Positions 56,440 through 64,000 of a stretch of DNA of 64,000 nucleotides are shown piece by piece. Source of the stretch: Micromonospora sp. NBC_00389. Its GTDB lineage: Bacteria; Actinomycetota; Actinomycetes; Mycobacteriales; Micromonosporaceae. The notes beneath the pieces were generated by a model. It saw only the letters and a program-made list of their open reading frames with translations, had not been told where the DNA came from and did not search any database. A program made the translations under genes and the position numbers. Each line of letters opens with the position of its first letter. Position 1 is the first letter of the stretch. The DNA is taken from the NCBI RefSeq assembly GCF_036059255.1, contig NZ_CP107947.1, positions 5,518,001-5,582,000 on the forward strand, read 5' to 3'.

Positions 56440-56946
56440 CTACTGCCAGGGGCTCTGCGTCCCGTCGTACTCCTCGAAGACCAGCCAGGACCGCGTCGAC
56501 AGCACCCCGGCGATGTGCTGCACCCGGTCCAGCACCACGTCCCGCAGGGTGGCGTTGTCCGGCGCGCGGACCAGGGCCAGCACGTCGTGCTCGCCGCTGA
56601 GCAGCGCGACGTGCTCGACGTAGCGGACCCGGGCCAGCTCCGCCGACACCTCCCGCCAGGTGTTCTGCTCGATCGTCAACGCGATGTACGCCGACGTGCC
56701 CAGCCCGGCCGCCTCGGGCGCCACCTGGGCCCGAAACCCGGTGATCACGCCGTCGCGCACCAGTCGCTCCACCCGGGCGTACGCGTTGGTGCGCGAGATG
56801 TGGATCCGCTCGGCCAGCGTGCGCACCGAGGTACGCCCGTCGCGGACCAACTCGTCGAGGATCCGCCGGTCCACCTCGTCCAGGTGCCGGGCCGATCGTC
56901 CCGATCCGGTGGTCCGGCCAGACCCGTCTCCGGCCTCCTGGCTCAC
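56440..56946 (-). CDS. bkdR: Lrp/AsnC-family regulator (BkdR-like)
   Basis: A 168-residue regulator. A winged HTH (LDEVDRRILDELVRDGRTSVRTLAERI, with ISRTNAYARVERLVRDG as recognition helix) is followed by a RAM ligand-binding domain (VSAELARVRYVEHVALLSGEHDVLALVRA). It is divergent from the dehydrogenase operon, as bkdR-type regulators are, and would sense branched-chain amino acids or oxo acids. The start is uncertain: GTG 56946 is chosen, but an open frame reaches TTG 57000, which more likely is part of a promoter or TTGAGTCAA operator (56992-57000). Confidence 0.85.
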   Translation of the reverse strand: MSQEAGDGSGRTTGSGRSARHLDEVDRRILDELVRDGRTSVRTLAERIHISRTNAYARVERLVRDGVITGFRAQVAPEAAGLGTSAYIALTIEQNTWREVSAELARVRYVEHVALLSGEHDVLALVRAPDNATLRDVVLDRVQHIAGVLSTRSWLVFEEYDGTQSPWQ

Positions 56947-57052
56947 CGATGCGCCATTCGCATGCCAACCGTCCCGCGTTCTACCTGGATCTTGAGTCAA
57001 TCATCCGACAGGCGGAAGCATAGGCCCACCACACGTCCCAGGAGGTTCCGCC

Positions 57053-58219
57053 GTGACGACCACTCCCCAGGCGGTCCGCAGGGCATCCCCGCGCACCCGT
57101 CGAGCGGCCACCCCGCCCGACCCGGCGCGCTCGCTGCTGCCGGACGCCGAGCCGGTCCGCCTGCTCGACCCCAGCGGCACGCCGCTGCCCACCCGCACCG
57201 ACTACCCGGAGCCGCCCGCCGAGGTGCTGCGCGAGCTGTACCGGCGGATGGTGCTCGGCCGCCGGTTCGACACCCAGGCGACCGCGCTGACCAAGCAGGG
57301 CCGGCTGGCCGTCTACCCGTCCTCCCGCGGCCAGGAGGCCTGCCAGGTCGCCGCCGTGCTCGCGGTCCGCGACACCGACTGGGTCTTCCCCACCTACCGC
57401 GAATCGATGGCGCTGGTCGCCCGGGGCATCGACCCGGTCGAGGTGCTCACCCTGCTGCGCGGCGACTGGCACTGCGGCTACAACCCGGCCGCCGTGCGGA
57501 CCGCGCCGCAGTGCACCCCCCTCGCCACCCAGTGCGTGCACGCCGCCGGATTGGCGCACGGCGAGGCGTACCAGGGCCGCGACACCGTGGCGCTGGCCTT
57601 CATCGGCGACGGCGCGACCAGCGAGGGCGACTTCCACGAGGGGATCAACTTCGCCGCCGTGTTCAAGGCGCCGGTCGTCTACTTCGTGCAGAACAACCGG
57701 TACGCGATCAGCGTCCCGCTGTCCCGGCAGACCGCCGCGCCGTCACTGGCCTACAAGGGCGTCGGCTACGGCGTGCCCAGCGAGCAGGTCGACGGCAACG
57801 ACCCGGTCGCGGTGCTCGCCGTGCTCACCCGCGCGGTGGAGCACGCCCGCGCCGGCAAGGGGCCGTTCCTGGTCGAGGCGCACACCTACCGGATGGAGCC
57901 GCACACCAACGCCGACGACGCCAGCCGCTACCGCGACGGCGCCGAGGTCGACGCCTGGCGCGACCGGGACCCGGTCACCCGCCTGGAGACCTACCTGCGG
58001 GCCCGCGGGGTGCTCGACGACGCGGCGGTCGCCGAGGTCGCCGAGCAGGCCGAGGCGTACGCGGCGGACCTGCGGACCCGGATGAACGAGCAGCCGACGG
58101 TCGACCCGCTGAGCCTCTTCGACCACGTGTACGCCGAGCCCACCCCCCAACTGGTTGAGCAGCGCGAACAGGTCCGCGCCGAGCTGGCCGCCGCCCGCGA
58201 CGAGGAGGGTGACGCCTGA
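57053..58219 (+). CDS. bkdA: 2-oxoacid dehydrogenase E1 alpha subunit (branched-chain type)
   Basis: A 388-residue thiamine diphosphate enzyme subunit. The TPP-binding GDGATSEGDFHEG...NN motif is at residues 184-206; YRMEPHTNADDASRYR is the phosphorylation-loop region of branched-chain E1 alpha. With E1 beta it decarboxylates 2-oxo acids from Leu, Ile and Val, giving acyl-CoA starters for fatty acids and catabolism. AGGAGG lies seven bases before GTG 57053. Stop and next ATG overlap by one base. The upstream Lrp gene supports the branched-chain rather than pyruvate assignment. Confidence 0.93.
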   Translation: MTTTPQAVRRASPRTRRAATPPDPARSLLPDAEPVRLLDPSGTPLPTRTDYPEPPAEVLRELYRRMVLGRRFDTQATALTKQGRLAVYPSSRGQEACQVAAVLAVRDTDWVFPTYRESMALVARGIDPVEVLTLLRGDWHCGYNPAAVRTAPQCTPLATQCVHAAGLAHGEAYQGRDTVALAFIGDGATSEGDFHEGINFAAVFKAPVVYFVQNNRYAISVPLSRQTAAPSLAYKGVGYGVPSEQVDGNDPVAVLAVLTRAVEHARAGKGPFLVEAHTYRMEPHTNADDASRYRDGAEVDAWRDRDPVTRLETYLRARGVLDDAAVAEVAEQAEAYAADLRTRMNEQPTVDPLSLFDHVYAEPTPQLVEQREQVRAELAAARDEEGDA

Positions 58220-59232
58220 TGGCCACCACCATGGCGAAGGCGCTCAACGCCGCGCTCGCCGACGCGCTCGCCGCCGACGACCGGGTGGTCGTCTTCGGCG
58301 AGGACGTCGGCCAGCTCGGTGGCGTCTTCCGGATCACCGACGGATTGCAGGCGCGGTTCGGGGAAAAGCGCTGCTTCGACACCCCCCTCGCCGAGGCCGG
58401 CATCGTCGGTTTCGCCGTCGGCCTGGCCATGTCCGGGCTGCGGCCGGTGGTCGAGATGCAGTTCGACGCGTTCGCGTACCCAGCATTCGAGCAGATCGCC
58501 TCGCACGTGGCGAAGCTGCGCAACCGGACCCGGGGCGCGCTGAGCGTGCCGATCGTCATCCGGGTGCCGTACGCCGGCGGGATCGGCGGGGTGGAGCACC
58601 ACTGCGACTCGTCCGAGGCGTACTACGCGCACACACCCGGGCTGAAGGTGGTCACCCCGGCCACCGTGGACGACGCGTACTCGCTGCTGCGGGAGGCGAT
58701 CGACGACCCCGACCCGGTGGTCTTCATGGAGCCCAAGAAGCTCTACTTCGCCAGCGCCGAGGCCGAGCTGCCAGCGCGTACCGAGCCGTTCGGTCGGGCC
58801 GTCGTCCGTCGTGCCGGGCGCGACGCCACCCTGGTGGCGTACGGGCCGGCCGTGCCGGTCGCGCTGGAGGCCGCCGCGGCCGCCCGGGAGGAGGGCTGGG
58901 ACCTGGAGGTGGTGGACGTTCGCACGATCGTGCCGTTCGACGACGCCACCATCACCGCCTCGGTGCGGCGCACCGGCCGGTGCGTGGTCATCCAGGAGGC
59001 GCCCGGCTTCGCCGGCGTCGGGGCGGAGATCGCCGCCCGGGTGCAGGAGCGCTGCTTCCACGCGCTGCACGCGCCAGTGCTGCGGGTGGCCGGGCTGGAC
59101 ATCCCGTACCCAGCGCCGATGCTGGAGCACACCCACCTGCCCGGAGTGGATCGGGTGCTCGACGCGGTGGCCCGGTTGCAGTGGGACGACCAGCCGGACC
59201 CGCGCTGGTCGGTGCAGGGCAGCGCGGCATGA
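58219..59232 (+). CDS. bkdB: 2-oxoacid dehydrogenase E1 beta subunit (branched-chain type)
   Basis: A 337-residue transketolase-like subunit: VVFGEDVGQLGGVFRITDGL (residues 25-44), CFDTPLAEAGIVGFAVGLAM, and MQFDAFAYPAFEQI. It pairs with the preceding E1 alpha; E1 beta also forms the contact to E2. The ATG overlaps the E1 alpha stop (TGATG) and its own stop overlaps the E2 start (ATGA), so all three subunits are coupled. Confidence 0.95.
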   Translation: MATTMAKALNAALADALAADDRVVVFGEDVGQLGGVFRITDGLQARFGEKRCFDTPLAEAGIVGFAVGLAMSGLRPVVEMQFDAFAYPAFEQIASHVAKLRNRTRGALSVPIVIRVPYAGGIGGVEHHCDSSEAYYAHTPGLKVVTPATVDDAYSLLREAIDDPDPVVFMEPKKLYFASAEAELPARTEPFGRAVVRRAGRDATLVAYGPAVPVALEAAAAAREEGWDLEVVDVRTIVPFDDATITASVRRTGRCVVIQEAPGFAGVGAEIAARVQERCFHALHAPVLRVAGLDIPYPAPMLEHTHLPGVDRVLDAVARLQWDDQPDPRWSVQGSAA

Positions 59233-60602
59233 CCACTGTCGAGCGGACGCAGGTCTTCCTCCTGCCCGACCTGGGCGAAGGGCTGAGCGAGGCCGAGATC
59301 GTCGAGTGGCGGGTCGCCGTGGGCGACGTCGTGACGGTCGACCAGAGCGTGGTCGAAGTGGAGACCGCCAAGGCGGTCGTCGACGTGCCCTGCCCGTACG
59401 CCGGCCGGGTGGTCACCCTGCACGGCGCGGCGGGTGAGGTCCGCCCGGTCGGCCAGCCGTTGATCACGATCGCGCCGCTGGACGGCGGCGACGAGCCGGC
59501 CGGGCACGCCACCTACCGCGAGGAGGAGCGAGCCGGCTCGGGCAACGTGCTGATCGGGTACGGCACCGGGCACGGCGGGGCGACCCGGCGCCGGCGTCGG
59601 CCCCGGCTGGCGCTGGCCCCCGAGCCCACCGAGGCGGCGGCCGGCGTGTCCGTCGCGAGCAGCCCGGCGGGCGGTACCGACCGGGCCGCCAGCGGTGCCC
59701 CGGCCGGCACCACCGCGCCGGCCGTCCTGGTCATCTCGCCGATCGTCCGGCGGCTGGCCCGGGAGCGCGGCGTCGACCTGAGCACGGTGCGCGGCACCGG
59801 GCCCGGTGGCGTCATCCGTCGCGCCGACGTGGAGGCGACGCAGGCCGTGCCCGCCGCCCGGCTCGCCGCCGTGCCGGACCCGCACGTCGCGCTGACCCCG
59901 GCCGGGGACGGCGACGTGATCGTGCCGCTCACCGGCGTGCGCAAGGTGATCGCCGACAAGCTCTCCCGCAGCCGGCGGGAGATCCCCGAGGTGACCATCT
60001 GGGTCGACGTGGACGCCACCGGGCTGCTGGAGACCAGGGCCGCGATCAACGCGGCGACGCCGGACGCGCCGGTGAGCATCCTGGCCCTGCTGGCCCGGAT
60101 CTGCCTCAGCGGGCTGCGCAGGTTCCCGCAGCTCAACGCCCGGGTTGACACCGAGGCCCAGCGGATCGTCCAGTCCGCCGGGGTGCACCTGGGCATCGCC
60201 GCGCAGACCGACCGGGGCCTGCTGGTGCCGGTGCTGCGCGACGCCCAGCGGCTCACCACCGCCGAGCTCGCCGCCGAACTGGCGGCCACCACCACGGCGG
60301 CGCGGGCGGGCACCCTGGCGCCGGCCCGGCTGACCGGTGGCACCTTCACCCTGAACAACTACGGAGTGTTCGGCGTCGACGGCTCCACGCCGATCATCAA
60401 CCACCCAGAGGCGGCGCTGCTCGGGGTGGGGCGGATCGTGGACAAGCCGTGGGTGGTCGACGGGCAGCTCGCCGTCCGCAAGGTGACCCAGCTCAGCCTG
60501 ACCTTCGACCATCGGGTCTGCGACGGCGGGGTGGCCGGTGGCTTCCTGCGGCACGTCGCCGACTGCGTGGAGCGGCCGGCGCTGCTGATCGCCAACGTCT
60601 GA
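59229..60602 (+). CDS. bkdC: 2-oxoacid dehydrogenase E2 (dihydrolipoamide acyltransferase)
   Basis: A 457-residue E2 core. Residues 8-84 are one lipoyl domain with lipoylated Lys48 in VETAKAVVD. A basic/Ala-rich linker leads to the peripheral E3-binding domain (ISPIVRRLARERGVDLSTVRGTGPGGVIRRADV split near 175-205), then the catalytic acyltransferase domain ending with DHRVCDGG, the catalytic His. It transfers the branched acyl group to CoA. The lipoamide dehydrogenase (E3) is not in the window and is usually encoded elsewhere. A terminator follows. Confidence 0.95.
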   Translation: MTTVERTQVFLLPDLGEGLSEAEIVEWRVAVGDVVTVDQSVVEVETAKAVVDVPCPYAGRVVTLHGAAGEVRPVGQPLITIAPLDGGDEPAGHATYREEERAGSGNVLIGYGTGHGGATRRRRRPRLALAPEPTEAAAGVSVASSPAGGTDRAASGAPAGTTAPAVLVISPIVRRLARERGVDLSTVRGTGPGGVIRRADVEATQAVPAARLAAVPDPHVALTPAGDGDVIVPLTGVRKVIADKLSRSRREIPEVTIWVDVDATGLLETRAAINAATPDAPVSILALLARICLSGLRRFPQLNARVDTEAQRIVQSAGVHLGIAAQTDRGLLVPVLRDAQRLTTAELAAELAATTTAARAGTLAPARLTGGTFTLNNYGVFGVDGSTPIINHPEAALLGVGRIVDKPWVVDGQLAVRKVTQLSLTFDHRVCDGGVAGGFLRHVADCVERPALLIANV

Positions 60603-60613
60603 CCACCGCATCC

Positions 60614-60647
60614 TCGACCCCGGCGCCGCACGCGGCGCCGGGGTCGA
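60614..60647 (+). terminator. Terminator of the bkd operon
   Basis: A perfect 15-bp stem (TCGACCCCGGCGCCG at 60614-60628 with 60633-60647), CACG loop, 12 bases after the E2 stop. Confidence 0.8.
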
Positions 60648-60738
60648 CGCACCTCGGAGGTCCGGCGGACGTTTCCTGCCGTCGCCGCCGGGAAACCGGC
60701 GCACCGGAAGGCCACCCTCCCGCTGAGAGGAGCGCCCG

Positions 60739-62415
60739 GTGCAGCACGTTTCGCCCGTCGCCGTACGGGCCCGTCAGCCGGCCGTCGCCGGTGCGCCGTT
60801 CTACTGCGACGCCCGCGACTACGGACTCTGTGGCGACGGGGTGACGAACGACCAGCCGGCGCTCGCCGCCCTGGTGGACCGGCTCGGCGACGGCTATGCC
60901 GCCGACGGGCGGGCCCGAGTGATCTACTGCCCGCCGGGCATCTACTCGATCCGGGACGCCGGCACGGTGTGGCGCAGCGGCGTCTCGCTGATCGGTGCCG
61001 GCCCCGCCGCCACCCGGTTCCTGCTCAGCAACGTCGGGAACCGCACCGACCCGACCCCGCTGGCGTTCTGGACCACCGTGCAGCACGGCGCCGACCGGGA
61101 CCGGCACATCGCCGACTGCACCTTCGCCGACTTCGAGATCGACGGGTCCGGGGTGGCGATGGCGGAGTACAACTACCTCGCCAAGGGCCTCGGCCTCCAG
61201 TACGTGGTGCGCGGCGTCTTCCGCAACCTCTACATCCACCACACGGCCGCCACCGGGCTCGGCTGCGACTTCCTCCAGGACAGCCTGATCGACGGCGTCG
61301 TGGTGGTCGGTTGCGGGCGGCTGGACAACGGCGAGCAGATGGGCGGCGCCGGGATCGGGGTGGGCATCGGCGGTTGGGGCGCGGTGGAACGGCTGACCAT
61401 CGCCAACTGCACCACCATGGCAAACGGCACCAACGGGATCTTCCTGGAGTTGCAGAAGGACTACTGGTCGCCGCCGCGGGGCTACCGGATCATCGGCTGT
61501 CACAGCGAGGGCAACCGGTTCGGCATCTCCGACTGGGGTGCCGATGGGCTGATCGTCTCCGCCTGCACGATGACCGGCAACCTGGAGGCCGGCTTCGACA
61601 TCTCCGCTGAGGGCACCGCCGGCGTCGCCGGGCGGGGCGGGGTGCTGACCGACTGTGTCATCGACGGCAACGGCTGCGACGGAATCAGCATGGGCAACAC
61701 CCCCGGGCCGTACACCATCCGGGGTAACCGGATCAGCGGTAACGGTCGGCATGGCTACCACGGGCATGACCTGGGGCACGGCTACCAGGGCCCGGCGATG
61801 GACGTGGTGATCGAGAGCAACGAGTTCTGGGGCAACGGCCTCGACGCCATCCGGGTGGATCGCCCGATGACCGACGCGGTGCTGCTCAACAACCGGCTGC
61901 GCAACAACGGACGGCAGTGCGGCGAGGCCGCCACCGGTGGCGGGGAGAGCGTTCGCTACAGCGAGCGGTCGATGGTGGACCGGGCCGCCCACTGGCCACA
62001 CGACGGTCACCGCGGCAAGGTGCTGCGGGTCGGTAAGCGGGTCGCGATGGTGGCGGCGAACAACGACACCGAGTTGACCCTCGCTCCGGTACGCCCCGGA
62101 GCGTTCAGCGGGTGGAGCGGTGACACGCCGAAGCCGGGCACCCCGTACGAGTTGGTTGCCGCGCCGGAGACCCGGGCCGGCATCGCCATCAACGCGCACT
62201 TCGACTCTGCCACGGTGCGTGGCAACCGGATCTGGGACAACCACGACGACCAGACCCAGACCCACGGGTTGTGGATCACCGGGAGGGGTAGCTGCGTGGC
62301 CTGCCGGGTGGAGGACAACGACCTGGCCGGCAACGGCGCCGGCGGGATGCGGCTCGACACCCCACCGGTCGGTGGGCGTTGGAGTGGTAACCACGACGAG
62401 CACGACTGGAGTTGA
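60739..62415 (+). CDS. Pectate-lyase-superfamily beta-helix protein
   Basis: A 558-residue right-handed beta-helix protein that begins like pectate_lyase_3 proteins: DARDYGLCGDGVTNDQPAL (residues 24-42), IYCPPGIYSIRD, and a long series of turns with NGIFLE, GFDISAEG, CDGISMGN, NRISGNGRHG and NEFWGNGLDAI. No signal peptide is visible, which is unusual for a polysaccharide lyase; it may be released by another route or act as a phage-like tail/adhesin. GAGAGGAG stands before GTG 60739. Active-site residues cannot be assigned by eye. Confidence 0.8.
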   Translation: MQHVSPVAVRARQPAVAGAPFYCDARDYGLCGDGVTNDQPALAALVDRLGDGYAADGRARVIYCPPGIYSIRDAGTVWRSGVSLIGAGPAATRFLLSNVGNRTDPTPLAFWTTVQHGADRDRHIADCTFADFEIDGSGVAMAEYNYLAKGLGLQYVVRGVFRNLYIHHTAATGLGCDFLQDSLIDGVVVVGCGRLDNGEQMGGAGIGVGIGGWGAVERLTIANCTTMANGTNGIFLELQKDYWSPPRGYRIIGCHSEGNRFGISDWGADGLIVSACTMTGNLEAGFDISAEGTAGVAGRGGVLTDCVIDGNGCDGISMGNTPGPYTIRGNRISGNGRHGYHGHDLGHGYQGPAMDVVIESNEFWGNGLDAIRVDRPMTDAVLLNNRLRNNGRQCGEAATGGGESVRYSERSMVDRAAHWPHDGHRGKVLRVGKRVAMVAANNDTELTLAPVRPGAFSGWSGDTPKPGTPYELVAAPETRAGIAINAHFDSATVRGNRIWDNHDDQTQTHGLWITGRGSCVACRVEDNDLAGNGAGGMRLDTPPVGGRWSGNHDEHDWS

Positions 62416-62424
62416 GCCCTGGCG

Positions 62425-62464
62425 CGTCGGCGGCGGCGACCCGACCGGGCCGCCGCCGCCGACG
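62425..62464. terminator. Bidirectional terminator
   Basis: A perfect 14-bp stem (CGTCGGCGGCGGCG at 62425-62438 with 62451-62464) between two convergent genes. Confidence 0.8.
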
Positions 62465-62469
62465 GGCGG

Positions 62470-64000
62470 TCAGCCGGCCAGGCCGGCCACCGGGTCAGGA
62501 TCCAGCACGACGGTCGCCGTGCCGGTCTGCGGCGGCACACCGGGCTCGGTCGGCGCGTCGGTGTACTCCGCGACGAAGACCGCGGTGAGGTTGTCCGCCC
62601 CGCCGTGCCCACCGTCCACGAAGGTGGCGATGGTCCCGGCGCACCCGGTCGCCGAGGAGAGCGGGTGCCCGTGCTCGTCGTGGCCGAGCACGTAGGTGAC
62701 CTTCACCCGGGAGCAGTCCACCGGCAGGTCGTCGGTGACCTTCACCTGGTACGCGACCGTCTGCCCGAACTCGAAGGGCTGCCCGGCCACCGGGGTGACG
62801 AACTCGACGATCGGCGCGCGCGGCCCGACCAGCAGCGGCAAAGTCGCCGCCGCGGAGCGTCCGGTGCGGTCGGTCACCTTCACCGTGGGGGTGTACGAAC
62901 CGTTCTCCTGGAAGGTCCAGGTCGGGTTCGGGTCGGTGCTGTCCACCGAACCGTCCGCGTTGAAGTCCCACGCGTAGCGCAGCGGGTCACCGTCCGGGTC
63001 GGTGGTGCCGGCGCTGGAGAAGGTGACGGTCAGCGGCGCCTGCCCGGCGGTCGGGTCCGCGCTGATCTTCGGGATCGGCGTCCGGTTGCCCCGGACGAAG
63101 TCGATCCGGGACAGCTGGGCGTCCGGGTTCTCGGCGAAGTAGCCGTCGCCGTACTCCAGCACGTAGAGCGCGCCGTCCGGCCCGAACTCCATGTCCATCG
63201 GGTTGTCCACCACCAGGGATGGCACCACCGGACGGATGTCCTTCACGTCGCCGTCGGAGTCGAGCCGGAACTCCTTGATGTAGTCCCGGGTCCACTCGTA
63301 GAACAGCGGCACCCCGTCGTAGTAGGCCGGCCACCGGGTGCGGGAGGTGCTGGTCCCGTCGTAGTCGTACGCCGGGCCACCCATCGGCCCGATGCCGCCG
63401 GTGCCCAGCTGCGGGAACTCCCCGGAGGCGGCGGACGGGTACCAGACCTCCGGCTGCTCGACCGGCGGCAGTTGCCGCTTGCCGGTGTTGTGGGGTGAGT
63501 CGTTGACCGGGCGCTTGCAGTCGAACTTCGCCCCGGACTCGCCGGTGGCGAAGTCGTAGTCGCGGTAGGCGATCGTCGGCGTCACGCAGTACGGCCAGCC
63601 GTAGTTCGCCGGCTTGTCGATCTGCATCCACCGGCCGTGCCCGGCCGGCCCTCGCGCGGGGTTGGACGACGAGGCGTCCGGGGAGTAGTCGGCCAGGTAG
63701 ACGTTGTCGGTACGCCGGTCGACGGCGAACCGGAACGCGTTGCGCAGCCCCATCGCGTAGATCTCCGGGCGCGTCTTCGCGGTCCCCGGCTTGAACAGGT
63801 TGCCGGCCGGCACCGTGTAGCCACCGCCGGGCTTCACCCGGATGCGCAGCAGTTTGCCGCGCAGGTCGTTGGTGTTGGCGGAGGTGCGCTGGGCGTCGAA
63901 CGCCGGGTTGCGGTCGGCCCGCTCGTCGATCGGAATGAAGCCGTCGGAGAAGAACGGGTTCGTGTCGTCGCCGGTGGACAGGTACAGGTTGCCCTTGCCG
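62470..64000 (-). CDS. PKD-containing glucose/sorbosone dehydrogenase-like protein, 3' part
   Basis: The open frame continues past the right edge, so the N-terminus (probably with a signal peptide) is missing; 510 residues are visible. The first part is the C-terminal half of a PQQ-type beta-propeller: LYLSTGDDTNPF, NTNDLRGKLLRI, AMGLRNAFRFAVDR, and GPDGALYVLEYGDGYF, as in glucose/sorbosone dehydrogenases. Next comes a PKD domain (about 275-360: SADPTAGQAPLTVTFSS, DPDGDPLRYAWDF, FQENGSYTPTVKVTDR), then a beta domain resembling the end of ThuA-fused sugar dehydrogenases. It is likely secreted and acts on sugars or binds polysaccharide. Confidence 0.85.
   Translation of the reverse strand, partial: GKGNLYLSTGDDTNPFFSDGFIPIDERADRNPAFDAQRTSANTNDLRGKLLRIRVKPGGGYTVPAGNLFKPGTAKTRPEIYAMGLRNAFRFAVDRRTDNVYLADYSPDASSSNPARGPAGHGRWMQIDKPANYGWPYCVTPTIAYRDYDFATGESGAKFDCKRPVNDSPHNTGKRQLPPVEQPEVWYPSAASGEFPQLGTGGIGPMGGPAYDYDGTSTSRTRWPAYYDGVPLFYEWTRDYIKEFRLDSDGDVKDIRPVVPSLVVDNPMDMEFGPDGALYVLEYGDGYFAENPDAQLSRIDFVRGNRTPIPKISADPTAGQAPLTVTFSSAGTTDPDGDPLRYAWDFNADGSVDSTDPNPTWTFQENGSYTPTVKVTDRTGRSAAATLPLLVGPRAPIVEFVTPVAGQPFEFGQTVAYQVKVTDDLPVDCSRVKVTYVLGHDEHGHPLSSATGCAGTIATFVDGGHGGADNLTAVFVAEYTDAPTEPGVPPQTGTATVVLDPDPVAGLAG

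Noticed and set aside
56947..57000. TTG at 57000 as start of the Lrp-type regulator
   Set aside because: It coincides with a TTGAGTCAA palindrome that more likely belongs to the divergent promoter region, and the added residues are low in conservation signal.

Overview
The window is high-GC actinobacterial DNA with dense GTG/ATG-start operons, many GTGA/ATGA overlaps and several promoters that look leaderless. Gene content (whiE-like type II polyketide genes, SARP and LuxR/AAA regulators, paired crcB, DUF5995, LtrA, split LigD polymerase) suggests a Micromonospora-like member of the Micromonosporaceae. That placement is inference from content and composition; no rRNA or tRNA gene is visible.

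Layout. 1-5.8 kb: 3' part of a uroporphyrinogen-III methyltransferase, a PadR-ABC ATPase-FtsX permease operon, a two-gene fluoride channel and a methyltransferase. 6.1-10.3 kb: phenylacetate-CoA ligase and PaaI thioesterase, a glycosyltransferase, a hydrolase and a membrane-anchored orphan. 10.4-16.9 kb: divergent cyclase/AAA and LuxR/AAA giant regulators plus a DUF5995 gene. The cyclase/AAA gene and the DUF5995 gene carry an almost identical 20-bp motif at matching distance from their starts. 17.2-27.4 kb: transporter, secreted beta-helix protein, F420 oxidoreductase, a coupled YrdC-like/maleate-isomerase-like pair, LtrA and a helix-hairpin-helix protein.

27.5-39 kb is the centrepiece: a divergent whiE-like aromatic type II polyketide locus. 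Leftward run a SARP activator, a TcmI-type cyclase and an FAD hydroxylase. Rightward run a second TcmI-type cyclase, a complete acetyl-CoA carboxylase (fused AccD-AccA, biotin carrier, biotin carboxylase), an ACP fused to an aromatase/cyclase, a cupin, KS-alpha, and a chain-length factor fused to a small monooxygenase. There is no ketoreductase. The logic is: make malonyl-CoA, build and cyclise an unreduced polyketide, hydroxylate it. A spore-pigment-like product is the most likely outcome. The gap between the two arms has a strong promoter and two oppositely oriented 11-bp-period repeats that look like SARP boxes.

39-64 kb: an SGNH hydrolase with abnormal ends, a sialidase-like protein, a zinc-ribbon membrane protein cut by a TGA, HAD phosphatase, a phosphotransferase and an MFS exporter. 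Next is a decaying hydroxyphenylglycine-like island: N-terminally short P450, esterase, intact hydroxymandelate-oxidase-like enzyme, and an HpgT-like aminotransferase with two frameshifts and no Schiff-base lysine. glyA follows behind a ZTP (pfl) riboswitch, then a phosphatase, a LigD-type polymerase, an acyltransferase-SGNH protein, an Lrp regulator divergent from a branched-chain 2-oxoacid dehydrogenase operon, a beta-helix protein, and part of a PKD-containing glucose/sorbosone dehydrogenase running off the right edge.
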